Of a stretch of DNA of 64,000 nucleotides, positions 33,148-41,643 are shown piece by piece; position 1 is the first letter of the stretch; each line of letters begins with the position of its first letter. The DNA is from Pikeienuella piscinae (GTDB lineage: Bacteria; Pseudomonadota; Alphaproteobacteria; Rhodobacterales; Rhodobacteraceae), in NCBI RefSeq assembly GCF_011044155.1, contig NZ_CP049056.1:4282001-4346000 (forward strand), read 5' to 3'. The position numbers and the translations under genes were made by a program. Under the pieces are notes generated by a model. That model made no database searches, had not been told where the DNA came from, and saw only the letters and a program-made list of their open reading frames with translations.

Positions 33148-35562
33148 ATGGGCGCAGTTTCTAGAAATGTGAACCGCCTGGTGATGATCGCCGGTCTGGC
33201 GTTCGGAACCATGGCTCTCGCCGGTTGCGACAGCGCCGAGGAGCGGCTGGCCAAGCACGTCGCGAGCGGCGAGGAGCTGGTTCAGGACGGCGCGCTGGCG
33301 AAGGCCACCGTGGAGTTCCGCAACGCCCTCGCGATCGACGCGAACAGCGTTGCGGCGCATTCCGGGATGGCCGAAGTCTATGAAGCGCAGCGCAATTATC
33401 CGGCGATGATCGCGCATCTCAACAAGATCGTCGAGATCGACCCGGTGAATGTCGGCGCGCTCGTCAAGCTCGGCCAGATGATGTTGCTTGGCGGTCAGCT
33501 GGACGAGGCCCTCGCCAACGCCGACTCGGCCATCGCGGCCGAGCCGAAGAATGTCGACGCGCTGGTGCTGAAGGCGGGAATCTCGCTCCGGCTCGGAAAC
33601 ACCGACACTGCGCTCGACTTCGCGCAGCAGGCGATCGCGCTCGATCCGGCGAATCCGACCGCGCATGCGGTGCTGATCGGCGAGCGGCTGCAGGCCGAAG
33701 ACATTGAACGCGCGCTCGCCATCGCCAACGACATCACCGAACGGGCGCCGCAGGACATGGGCGTCGCGCTGGTCAAGTTGCAGGTGCTGGAGAAGCGTGG
33801 CGACGCCGAGGAAGTCGGCGCCTATCTGCAGCAGCTGGTTGAACGGTTCCCCGATCAGGTCTCGCTCCGCTCGGCGCTTTCGCGCTGGTACGCGGAGCGC
33901 GGTCAGGACGCCGAGGCCGAAGCGCAGCTTCGCGCGATCGCCGAAGCGAATCCGGACGATTCAGACGCGGCGCTGCGTGTCGCGCAATTCATCCTCGCCA
34001 AACAGGGGGATGAGGCGGCGCGCGCCGAACTGGAGCGCCTTGTCGCGGAAAAGGACGAGAAGACGCCCTATCAGGTGGCGCTTGCGCAGATCGACTATGA
34101 GGGCGGTGAGCAAGAGGCGGCGAAAACCCGGCTCGCCGGGGTGATACAGGACGCCGAAGACGCCGGAAACTCGGCCGATGCGAACAGCGTGCGGCTGATG
34201 TTGGCGCGGTTCCTGCTGCGGGAGAACGCGCGCGACGAAGCGAAGGCGCTGGTCAAGACCGTGCTCGAAGGCGATGCGGCGAACGCCGATGCGCTCGCCC
34301 TCCGCGCGGCGCTCCGCTACGATGACGAGGATTACTCCAACGCGCTGCTCGACATTCGCGCCGCGCTGGCTTCGGCCCCGAACAATCCTCAGCTGCTGCT
34401 GTTGTCGGCGCGCACGCATCTCAAGACCGGCAGCACGGATATCGCCGGCGAGAATTTCGCAGCGGCCATGCAGGCGGCCAACTATGCGCCCGACATCACG
34501 ATGGAGTATGTGAAATTCCTGCGTCTCGACAATCGCGACGATGCGGTGCTGACCGTTCTGACGCAGGCGGTTCGCGCGCAGCCCGGGAACGAGAAACTGC
34601 TGAACGCGCTTGCGGCGGAGCAGCTTCGCGTCGGCGACTGGGCGGCGGCCGACGAGACGGCGAAGCAACTCGCCCAGATCAACTCCGAATCGTCGATCAG
34701 AGTGCGGGCGGCTACGCTGAGCGGGCGCGAACGCTATGACGAGAGCCTGGCGCTTCTCGACAGTCTGTCGAAGGAGCCGGGCCAGAGCGACGGCGCGCTC
34801 GCGGCCATGGTTCAGGTCTATTTCAAGGCCGGCAAGATCGACGAGGCGATGGACTTTCTCGGCGGCGTGCTGGCGGAGAACCCGGCCAACGCGCAGGCGC
34901 TGATGCTGCGTGCGGCGCTCAACATAAGTGAGAAGAAAACGGCGGCGGCCGAGGCGGATTACAAGGCCGCGCTCGCCGCCGCGCCGACGGTGGCGCCGCC
35001 CTATCTGGCGCTCGCGCGTCTCTATCTGCGCGAAGGGCGCGAGGACGAGGCGGTCGCGATGTTGAAGGAGGGGGTCGAGGCGACGGACGATCCGAGCGGC
35101 CTGATGCTCTTCCTTGGCGGCTACTACGAATCGAAGCAGCGCGTCGACGACGCCATCGCGCAGTACCGCGCGCTCTTCGAGGCGAGGCCGGATTCGCTCG
35201 TCGCGGCGAACAACCTCGCGAGCCTGCTGGTCGAGTACAAGGCGGACGATGAAGCGGCGAAGGCGGAGGCGGCCAAGATCGCCGGGAGCCTCCGCGGCGT
35301 CTCTGTTCCGGCCTTCCAGGACACTTATGGCTGGGTGCAGTATCAGCTCGGGAATTACGAAGAGGCGTTGCGCTATCTCGTTCCGGCGGCGGACGCGCTC
35401 TCCGACAATCCTTTCGTCCGCTATCATGCCGGCCTCGCCTACGCCGCGCTCGGCGACGGGGCCGCGGCGCGCCCGCATCTCGAAGCGGCGCTCGCGACGC
35501 CGGATTTCGCCTTCGCGGACGAGGCGAAAGCGGCGCTCGCCACCCTGGACGCGAACCAGTAG
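33148..35562 (+). CDS. prsT: Large TPR-repeat lipoprotein, PrsT-like
   Basis: 804 residues. Signal peptide and lipobox (TMALAGC, Cys27), then a run of about twenty tetratricopeptide-like helical pairs, for example AKATVEFRNALAIDANSVAA and AVAMLKEGVEATDDPSGL, extending to the C-terminus (AKAALATLDANQ). The length and position match PrsT, the TPR lipoprotein of PEP-CTERM/exosortase loci, which is thought to act in the periplasm or outer membrane during exopolysaccharide export. The prior genes of the module are on the same strand. The gap to the kinase gene is 120 bases. Clearly acidic and rich in alanine. The name rests on context and repeat architecture. Confidence 0.82.
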   Translation: MGAVSRNVNRLVMIAGLAFGTMALAGCDSAEERLAKHVASGEELVQDGALAKATVEFRNALAIDANSVAAHSGMAEVYEAQRNYPAMIAHLNKIVEIDPVNVGALVKLGQMMLLGGQLDEALANADSAIAAEPKNVDALVLKAGISLRLGNTDTALDFAQQAIALDPANPTAHAVLIGERLQAEDIERALAIANDITERAPQDMGVALVKLQVLEKRGDAEEVGAYLQQLVERFPDQVSLRSALSRWYAERGQDAEAEAQLRAIAEANPDDSDAALRVAQFILAKQGDEAARAELERLVAEKDEKTPYQVALAQIDYEGGEQEAAKTRLAGVIQDAEDAGNSADANSVRLMLARFLLRENARDEAKALVKTVLEGDAANADALALRAALRYDDEDYSNALLDIRAALASAPNNPQLLLLSARTHLKTGSTDIAGENFAAAMQAANYAPDITMEYVKFLRLDNRDDAVLTVLTQAVRAQPGNEKLLNALAAEQLRVGDWAAADETAKQLAQINSESSIRVRAATLSGRERYDESLALLDSLSKEPGQSDGALAAMVQVYFKAGKIDEAMDFLGGVLAENPANAQALMLRAALNISEKKTAAAEADYKAALAAAPTVAPPYLALARLYLREGREDEAVAMLKEGVEATDDPSGLMLFLGGYYESKQRVDDAIAQYRALFEARPDSLVAANNLASLLVEYKADDEAAKAEAAKIAGSLRGVSVPAFQDTYGWVQYQLGNYEEALRYLVPAADALSDNPFVRYHAGLAYAALGDGAAARPHLEAALATPDFAFADEAKAALATLDANQ

Positions 35563-35720
35563 CGCGCGGCGCGCCCGCCTGCATCGCGCGGGCGGGCGCG
35601 TTCGATGAAGCCGGCGAAGCGCTCGACCGGAAGATTCAGGCGTCCGGACGCTTTTTGTTGAAAGCTCGCCTTTCTCGGGTAACCTTGTGGTTGCGATATC
35701 CGCAATTGAGGGAGAGGGCG

Positions 35721-36536
35721 ATGTGCGATGTCTGTGTGATGAACGCCGTGAAGGACCGCATGCTGTCGCGGCGCGATCTCTTCCGGACTGCGACCGCCGC
35801 GGCGGCCGTGACGGCGGTTGGCGCCGCCGCCGCGCCGAAGGCGCTCGCCGCAGGGCATGAACGCGTCGAGGACATGACGCATGAGCTTTCGGCCGATTTT
35901 CCGACCTATTTCGGCTCGCCGGGATTTTCGGCGGATCAGAAGTTCCATTTCGACAAGGACGGCTTCAACCTCTTCGAGATGACGATCAACGAACATACCG
36001 GCACCCATGTCGACGCGCCCTTGCACTTCTCGGCGGACGGGATGTCCGTCGCGGAGATTCCGGTCACGTCGCTGGTCGCGCCGCTCTGCGTCGTCGATAT
36101 CGCCGCGAAAGCCGACGACGATCCGGATGCGCAGGTGACGCCGGACGATCTGAAAGCCTGGACCGACGCCAACGGTCCGATTCCGGACGGCGCCTGCGTC
36201 GCGCTCTATTCCGGCTGGGGCGCCAAGGTCGGAACCGACGCGTTCCGGGGCTTCGACGGTGAGAAGCAGCATTATCCCGGCTTCCACAGCGACGCCGCCG
36301 CGATGCTGATCGAGGAGACAGGCGCCGGCTCCATCGCGGTCGACACGCTTTCGCTCGACCACGGGATGTCGGCGGACTTCGCGACGCATTACCTTTGGCT
36401 GCCCTCGGGCCGTTTCGGCGTCGAGTGCCTGGCCAATCTCGACAAGGTTCCGGCGACGGGGGCGACGCTGGTCGTCGGCGCGCCGAAACATCGCGGCGGT
36501 ACTGGCGGGCCGGCGCGGATATTCGCGATGGTGTGA
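35721..36536 (+). CDS. TAT-exported cyclase-family (kynurenine formamidase-like) protein
   Basis: 271 residues. The N-terminus carries a twin-arginine signal (LSRRDLFRTATAAAAVTAVG, about 14-33, then APKALAAGH). The mature domain is the cyclase/formamidase fold (PF04199): the metal-binding motif HTGTHVDAPLHF (H-x-G-T-H-x-D-x-P-x-H-F) is complete and the later stretch GAGSIAVDTLSLDHG contains further active-site residues. Relatives hydrolyse N-formylkynurenine or related amides/lactones; the substrate of this exported form is unknown. The ATG at 35721 has GGAGAGG upstream. It follows the TPR gene by 158 bases and may be unrelated to the exosortase module. Confidence 0.85.
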   Translation: MCDVCVMNAVKDRMLSRRDLFRTATAAAAVTAVGAAAAPKALAAGHERVEDMTHELSADFPTYFGSPGFSADQKFHFDKDGFNLFEMTINEHTGTHVDAPLHFSADGMSVAEIPVTSLVAPLCVVDIAAKADDDPDAQVTPDDLKAWTDANGPIPDGACVALYSGWGAKVGTDAFRGFDGEKQHYPGFHSDAAAMLIEETGAGSIAVDTLSLDHGMSADFATHYLWLPSGRFGVECLANLDKVPATGATLVVGAPKHRGGTGGPARIFAMV

Positions 36537-36601
36537 CGCGGGGCGGCGGCGCGGTCTCTCTGTCCCGCGCCATCCTTCGCTTGACCGCTGGAAGGTCGGC
36601 C

Positions 36602-37384
36602 ATGATGCGCTTTCTGGTCGCGCTCGCGCTGCTCATCGCCGCGCCGGCGTCTGCTTCGCAGTGCATCCAACTCGCCGGCGCGCCGGCGCCAAAGTTGTGG
36701 CGCGCCGCGCTCGCGCCGGGCGAGGTGCGGATCCGCTATATCGGTCACGCGGCGCTGCGGATCGAGACCGGTCAGGGCCGCGCCGCCGTCACGGATTTCT
36801 ACGGCGACGCCGGGACCGGGCCGACGCCGGACGCGGTGACGATGAACCACGCGCATGCGACGCATTGGATGCGGAACCCGCCCGCGGAGATCCCGTACCG
36901 CCTGAAAGGCTGGAGCGAAGGCGCGGAGCCAGTGCGCCACTGGGTCCAGATCGACGATCTGCTCATCCGGAACGTCACCACCGACATCCGCGCCGGCGCG
37001 GGGTGGGAGCGGGATGGCAACTCGATCTTCATCTTCGAATACGAGGGGCTCTGCATCGGCCATCTCGGTCATCTGCATCATCTGCCGACGGACGGACACT
37101 ACGCCGAGATCGGCCGCCTCGACGTGGTGCTGGCGCCGGTCGATGGCGGCTACACGATGTCGGTTCCGGATATGATCACGGTGTTGAAGCGTGTGCGCGC
37201 GCGCGTCGTCATTCCCATGCACATCTTCTCCGGTTATGCGCTGGAGCGCTTTCTCGCGGGCATGGCCGACACGTTCGAGATCGATGCGCGGCCGGGGTCC
37301 GAGATCACGCTCTCTGCGACCAGCATGCCGGACTACCCGGTGATCCGGGTGCTCACCCCCGAGCGCGCGCCCTGGGCGGAGTAG
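36602..37384 (+). CDS. Exported metallo-beta-lactamase-fold protein
   Basis: 260 residues with a signal peptide (MMRFLVALALLIAAPASAS). The mature part resembles the UlaG-like branch of the metallo-beta-lactamase superfamily: IRYIGHAALRIETGQGRAAV, then MNHAHATHW, a late GHLGHLHHLP and VVIPMHIFSGYALERF. Several histidines that could bind zinc are present, but the classical HxHxDH is altered to NHAHATHW, so the activity may differ or be lost. The substrate is unknown. It follows the cyclase gene by 65 bases and may be co-transcribed. The start at 36602 gives a proper signal peptide. Confidence 0.7.
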   Translation: MMRFLVALALLIAAPASASQCIQLAGAPAPKLWRAALAPGEVRIRYIGHAALRIETGQGRAAVTDFYGDAGTGPTPDAVTMNHAHATHWMRNPPAEIPYRLKGWSEGAEPVRHWVQIDDLLIRNVTTDIRAGAGWERDGNSIFIFEYEGLCIGHLGHLHHLPTDGHYAEIGRLDVVLAPVDGGYTMSVPDMITVLKRVRARVVIPMHIFSGYALERFLAGMADTFEIDARPGSEITLSATSMPDYPVIRVLTPERAPWAE

Positions 37385-37534
37385 CGCGCCGGCCGGCGCG
37401 CCTTTCGGGACGCGGCGGAGGGAAGGCGCGGCCCGGAAAAGATCGGCCGCAGGGCGCGCTGTTCGCGCCCGCCCGCCTTGCGGCGCTGCGCCAGCCCCCA
37501 TACCCTCTCACCGTGAATTTCAGGGAAGGGCGCG

Positions 37535-39337
37535 ATGGCCGAAGATTCCCCCAGCGTTGACGAGGCGTCGCCGGAAGCGGAGGTCGATTCCGACGCCGCC
37601 TACCAGGTGTTGGCCCGCAAGCACCGGCCGCAGAGCTTCGCCGATCTGATCGGGCAGGAGCCGATGGTCCGCGTGTTGACGAATGCTTTCAAGCACGACC
37701 GGATCCATCACGCCTTCATCATGACCGGCGTGCGCGGGGTGGGAAAGACCACGACGGCGCGGATCATCGCCAAGGGCCTGAACTGCATCGGTCCGGACGG
37801 GACCGGCGGGCCGACGACCTCGCCCTGCGGGGTGTGCGAGCCCTGCCGGCAGATCGCCGAGAGCCGGCATGTCGATGTGCAGGAGATGGACGCCGCCTCG
37901 CGCACCGGCGTCGGGGACATTCGCGAACTGATCGATTCGGTCCGTTATCGCGCGACCTCGGCGCGCTACAAGGTCTATATCATCGACGAGGTGCACATGC
38001 TCAGCCCCTCGGCCTTCAACGCGCTGCTGAAGACGCTGGAGGAGCCGCCGCCGCATGTGAAATTCATCTTCGCCACCACCGAGATCCGCAAGGTGCCGGT
38101 CACCGTGCTGTCGCGCTGCCAGCGCTTCGATCTGAGGCGGATCGAGCCAGAGCTGATGATGGCGCATCTGGAGGCGATCGCCGCCAAGGAGGGCGCGAAG
38201 CTGTCGCGGGAGGCGATCGCGCTCATCACCCGCGCCGCCGAGGGCTCGGTTCGCGACGCGCTCTCCCTGCTCGATCAGGCGATCGCGCACGGGCGGGTGG
38301 AGGAGACCGGGGCGGACGAGGTGCGCGCCATGCTCGGCCTCGCGGACCGGGGCCGGGTGATCGATCTTTTCGAGACGATCATGCGCGGCGAGGCGGCGGC
38401 GGCGCTGGGGGAACTTTCGAACCAGTATGCCGACGGCGCCGATCCCGTCGCGGTGCTGCGCGACCTCGCGGAACTGACGCACTGGATCAGCGTCGTGAAG
38501 ATCAATCCCGAGAACGCCGACGACCCGACCGTCGGCGCGGATGAGCGCGACCGCGGCCGCGCGCTGGCGGCGGCGCTTGAGATGCGGGCGCTGGCGCGGA
38601 TGTGGCAGATGCTGCTGAAGGCGCAGGAGGAGGTCGGTCGCGCGCCGAACGCGATGATGGCGGCGGAGATGGCGGTGATCCGCCTCACCCATGTCGCCGA
38701 ATTGCCGACGCCGGAGGAGATCGTTCGCAAGCTCGGCGATGGCCCGTCGGGCCCGCCCGCGGGTCCGCGCCCGGTCGGGCCGGGCGGCGGCGGGGGCGGC
38801 GCGCGGGCAGAGTCGCGCGGCGGCGCGCAGGCTGCGGAGCGCCCGACGGAGGCGCCCCGCGCCGCCGTCGCCGCGCCGCTCATCCGTTATGAAAGTTTCG
38901 CCGACGTCGTTGCGCTGATCCGCGAGAATCGCGACATGAAGCTTCTGACGGATGTCGAGGACTTCGTGCATCTGGTGCGCTACGCGCCGGGCAGGATCGA
39001 ATTCGCGCCGGCCGAGCGCGCCCCGGCCGACCTGGCGCAGGTCCTCGGCGCGCGGCTAACCGCATGGACCGGCGCGCGCTGGATGGTGGCGGTGACGCGC
39101 GAGCCGGGCGAAGCGACGATCTCCGAGGCGCGGCGGGCGGCGGAGCGCGCGGCGGTGGAGGCGGTGGCGGCGCATCCGCTGGTCGCCGCCGCGCTCGCGG
39201 CCTTTCCAGGCGCGCGGATCGCGGCGATTCGCGACCCTGTTCAGGCCGACGCCGCGCCGGCGCCCGACGAGGACGGGATCGACGACGATGAGGAATATGG
39301 CGACGACTGGTCGCCGGTGGACCCGTTCGCGGGCTGA
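37535..39337 (+). CDS. dnaX: DNA polymerase III subunits gamma/tau
   Basis: 600 residues. Clamp-loader ATPase of the replisome. Starting around residue 20, YQVLARKHRPQSFADLIGQE is the conserved N-terminus; Walker A is GVRGVGKTTTARIIAKGLNC; a zinc module shows CGVCEPCRQI; the DExx box reads YIIDEVHMLSPSAFNALLK; and the SRC motif is VLSRCQRFDLR. A Gly/Pro-rich linker (about 395-430) leads into the tau-specific C-terminal part. It ends 21 bases before ybaB and forms the usual dnaX-ybaB pair. recR, which often follows, is not present. Confidence 0.95.
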   Translation: MAEDSPSVDEASPEAEVDSDAAYQVLARKHRPQSFADLIGQEPMVRVLTNAFKHDRIHHAFIMTGVRGVGKTTTARIIAKGLNCIGPDGTGGPTTSPCGVCEPCRQIAESRHVDVQEMDAASRTGVGDIRELIDSVRYRATSARYKVYIIDEVHMLSPSAFNALLKTLEEPPPHVKFIFATTEIRKVPVTVLSRCQRFDLRRIEPELMMAHLEAIAAKEGAKLSREAIALITRAAEGSVRDALSLLDQAIAHGRVEETGADEVRAMLGLADRGRVIDLFETIMRGEAAAALGELSNQYADGADPVAVLRDLAELTHWISVVKINPENADDPTVGADERDRGRALAAALEMRALARMWQMLLKAQEEVGRAPNAMMAAEMAVIRLTHVAELPTPEEIVRKLGDGPSGPPAGPRPVGPGGGGGGARAESRGGAQAAERPTEAPRAAVAAPLIRYESFADVVALIRENRDMKLLTDVEDFVHLVRYAPGRIEFAPAERAPADLAQVLGARLTAWTGARWMVAVTREPGEATISEARRAAERAAVEAVAAHPLVAAALAAFPGARIAAIRDPVQADAAPAPDEDGIDDDEEYGDDWSPVDPFAG

Positions 39338-39358
39338 CCCCGAAAGGATAGGCTGAAC

Positions 39359-39694
39359 ATGTTCAAGGGTATGGGCGATATCGGCAAGCTGATGAAGCAG
39401 GCCCAGGAAATGCAGTCGAAAATGACCGAGGCCCAGGCGGAACTCGATTCCATAGAAGTGACGGGGGAGGCGGGCGCCGGGCTGGTGAAGGCCGTCGCCA
39501 GCGCAAAGGGCGCGCTCCGCTCGCTCTCCATCGATCCTTCGCTCTTCAAGCCCGAGGACCGCGAGGTGGTCGAGGACCTGATCGTCGCGGCGGTGCAGGA
39601 CGCTCAGGAGAAGGCGAGCCGGCGCGCCGCCGAGGAAATGGGCAAGTTGACCGAAGGCATGGCGCTGCCGCCGGGCATGAAACTGCCGTTCTGA
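39359..39694 (+). CDS. ybaB: YbaB/EbfC nucleoid-associated protein
   Basis: 111 residues. Small DNA-binding dimer that coats DNA and is regularly encoded after dnaX. The sequence shows MFKGMGDIGKLMKQAQEMQS at the start, a central beta region (SIEVTGEAGAGLVKAVASAK) and MALPPGMKLPF at the end, all standard. A short hairpin CCGGCC-TCAT-GGCCGG (39717-39732) follows. Confidence 0.95.
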   Translation: MFKGMGDIGKLMKQAQEMQSKMTEAQAELDSIEVTGEAGAGLVKAVASAKGALRSLSIDPSLFKPEDREVVEDLIVAAVQDAQEKASRRAAEEMGKLTEGMALPPGMKLPF

Positions 39695-39904
39695 GCCTCT
39701 GAACCCGCGGATTTCGCCGGCCTCATGGCCGGAAGCGTCGGGCCGATGGGTGCGGCGCTATGCGATCTGACGCGATCGCATTAGAACAAAACATGAATAT
39801 TTGATGAATAGATCGGAACCCGCGCCGCGCGGGGGGCGTTCCCTGTTGCATTTTACACATCAAACCCAAATCGGACCATGAATTCAGCACAATAATCACT
39901 TGTG

Positions 39905-39929
39905 TCCCATGATATCCCATGCTATCCCA
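39905..39929 (-). promoter_or_regulatory. MraZ box: three TGGGA repeats with 5-base spacers
   Basis: TCCCA occurs at 39905-39909, 39915-39919 and 39925-39929; on the minus strand this is TGGGA three times at exact 10-base spacing. E. coli MraZ binds TGGGN direct repeats separated by 5 bases upstream of its own gene, the same arrangement. The repeats lie about 228-252 bases before mraZ, in an AT-rich segment. Confidence 0.8.
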
Positions 39930-40062
39930 AATTCCAGCAGCGGCCTCCGGCTCAAACGATAAAAGAGCAGGTTCATACAGGCGCCGAGGGTGCTGCGGCG
40001 AGGCGAATACGACCGCAAAAAACGCGGCGGACGCAGTCAGAAGACGTCGAGGGACAGGCTGC

Positions 40063-40098
40063 GGGCCGCGCATCGCAATGGATGCGCGGCCCGTTTCG
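40063..40098 (+). terminator. 12-bp terminator-like hairpin in the mraZ leader
   Basis: GGGCCGCGCATC (40063-40074) pairs perfectly with GATGCGCGGCCC (40081-40092) around the loop GCAATG, followed by GTTTCG. It stands 65 bases before the mraZ start, so it could end a leader RNA or attenuate the whole dcw operon. The T-tract is short, suggesting partial read-through. Confidence 0.7.
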
Positions 40099-40156
40099 CA
40101 TCGGGCGGGCGAGGCGGGACAAGCGGTGTCGAAACCGGCGGGGAGGCCCCGGGCGC

Positions 40157-40630
40157 GTGTTGAAATTCTTCTCCTCCAGCGCGACCAACAAGGTCGACGG
40201 CAAGGGCCGGGTTTCGATCCCCGCGCCTTTCCGAAAGGTGCTGCAGAGTGAAGATAGCCCGATCCTTTTCCTCATGCCTGAACTCCTCGGCGGGCCGACC
40301 ATCATTGGCTTCGGCCAGAGCCATTTCGAGAATCTGGCCCGTTCGCTGACAAAGATGAACCCTTTCAGTCCGGAATATCGCGCGCTCGCCAACGCCGTGG
40401 CCGGCAAGGCGCATCAACTGCCGCTCGACGAGACCGGGCGCATCGTTCTGCCGAAGGAGCTGCGCGCGCTCGCCGGGATCGAGGGCGAGGCCTATTTCAT
40501 CGGCACGCTGAACACGTTCCAGATCTGGAATCCGGACACCTACGCCGCCGATGAGGCCGCGATGCTGGAGATCGCGCGGGCGAATGTCGACAAGCTCGAC
40601 TGGGCCGGCGCGATGGGAGGAGAGTCATGA
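40157..40630 (+). CDS. mraZ: Transcriptional regulator MraZ
   Basis: 157 residues from a GTG codon (MLKFFSSSATNKVDGKGRVS); the frame is open much further upstream, but only this start gives a normal MraZ. Two AbrB-like half domains are present: NKVDGKGRVSIPAPFRKVL (about 9-28) and LDETGRIVLPKELRALAG (about 93-110). MraZ forms an octameric ring, binds TGGG-type repeats and represses its own operon. The stop overlaps the rsmH start by four bases. The upstream MraZ box and leader hairpin are the likely control sites. Confidence 0.94.
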   Translation: MLKFFSSSATNKVDGKGRVSIPAPFRKVLQSEDSPILFLMPELLGGPTIIGFGQSHFENLARSLTKMNPFSPEYRALANAVAGKAHQLPLDETGRIVLPKELRALAGIEGEAYFIGTLNTFQIWNPDTYAADEAAMLEIARANVDKLDWAGAMGGES

Positions 40631-41643
40631 CCGCGCCGGCGCTCTCCGCGCTCGCGGCGGCGCGGGCTCTGCATGATCCGGTGATGCTGCAGGAGGTCCT
40701 GACGGTTATGGAGCCCGCGCTGGCGGGCGTCATCCTGGACGGCACGTTCGGGGCGGGCGGCTACGCTTCGGCGCTGCTCGACGCCGGCGCCGCGCGGGTG
40801 ATCGCGCTCGATCGCGATCCGGAGGCGGTGGCGCGCGGGCGCGAATGGGCGCCGGCCTATGAAGGCCGTCTGGAGATCGTCGAAGGGCGGTTCGGGGACC
40901 TGGACCGCTTGATCGAGGAGCCGCTCGCTGGCGTCGTTCTCGATATCGGCGTCTCCTCGATGCAGATCGACGAGGCGCGGCGCGGATTCTCCTTTCAGAA
41001 GGACGGCCCGCTCGACATGCGCATGGGCGGCGCGGGGCCGAGCGCGGCGGATCTGGTCAACGACGCGCCGGAGGCTGAACTCGCGGATATCTTCTTCCTC
41101 TATGGCGAGGAGCGCGGCGCGCGGCGGCTGGCGCGCGCCATCGCCCGCGCCAGGGCCGATGCGCCGATCACCGGCACGCTGGCGCTGGCGACGCTGATCG
41201 AGCGGAACGCGCCCCGGCCGAAGCCCGGCCGCCCGCATGCGGCGACCCGCGTCTTTCAGGCGCTCCGCATCGCGGTCAATGACGAGCTTGGCGAACTGGC
41301 GCGCGGGCTTTCGGCGGCCGAGGCGCGGCTCGCTCCGGGTGGGGTGCTCGCGGTCGTCACATTTCACAGCCTGGAGGACCGGATCGTGAAGCGGTTTCTG
41401 CGTATTCGCGGCGGCGCTGCGCCTGGGGTCTCTCGTCACGCGCCGGAGGCGAAGGCGCATCCGCCCGGGTTCGAAATCATCACCCGAAAGGCGCTGGAGC
41501 CCTCAGCCGAGGAAATCGCGCGAAACCCGCGCGCCCGCTCCGCCCGGCTTCGCGCCGCGCGGCGCACCGGCGCGCCGGCGGCGCGGGTCGAGAGCGCCGC
41601 GCTCGGTCTGCCGCGAATTCGGGCCGCGGGCGGAGACGGCTGA
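40627..41643 (+). CDS. rsmH: 16S rRNA (cytosine-1402-N4)-methyltransferase RsmH
   Basis: 338 residues. Uses S-adenosylmethionine to methylate C1402 in the ribosomal P site. The N-terminal HDPVMLQEVLTVMEP, the SAM loop ILDGTFGAGGYASALLD, LDRDPEAVARG and the later VLDIGVSSMQIDEARRGFSF are characteristic. The C-terminal region shows VVTFHSLEDRIVKRFLR. It overlaps mraZ (ATGA) and ftsL (TGATG), which implies translational coupling. Confidence 0.96.
   Translation: MTAPALSALAAARALHDPVMLQEVLTVMEPALAGVILDGTFGAGGYASALLDAGAARVIALDRDPEAVARGREWAPAYEGRLEIVEGRFGDLDRLIEEPLAGVVLDIGVSSMQIDEARRGFSFQKDGPLDMRMGGAGPSAADLVNDAPEAELADIFFLYGEERGARRLARAIARARADAPITGTLALATLIERNAPRPKPGRPHAATRVFQALRIAVNDELGELARGLSAAEARLAPGGVLAVVTFHSLEDRIVKRFLRIRGGAAPGVSRHAPEAKAHPPGFEIITRKALEPSAEEIARNPRARSARLRAARRTGAPAARVESAALGLPRIRAAGGDG

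Larger units (their letters stand above)
39900..40098 (+). ncRNA. Probable UpsM-like leader small RNA upstream of mraZ
   Basis: Inferred small RNA produced by premature ending of the mraZ leader. If transcription begins near the MraZ box, stopping at the hairpin at 40063-40098 gives about 200 bases. In Rhodobacter sphaeroides the sRNA UpsM (about 206 bases) arises in exactly this way upstream of mraZ. I could not align the sequences, and the 5' end given is approximate. Confidence 0.5.
39695..40156. other. 462-base region upstream of mraZ: dcw leader
   Basis: No protein gene. It contains a weak hairpin after ybaB (39717-39732), an AT-rich stretch (39775-39900) likely to hold the promoter, three TCCCA repeats forming an MraZ box (39905-39929), and a 12-bp terminator-like hairpin (40063-40092) ahead of the GTG start of mraZ. 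Together these suggest a long, regulated leader. Confidence 0.75.

Noticed and set aside
37385-37534. Signal recognition particle RNA upstream of dnaX
   Set aside because: The region is G+C-rich and structured, but the GGAAGG/AGCAG core of SRP RNA is absent.
39695-40156. RNase P RNA (rnpB) upstream of mraZ
   Set aside because: rnpB lies near here in some alphaproteobacteria, but none of its conserved core segments (such as the GAGGAAAGTCCGGGC region) can be found.
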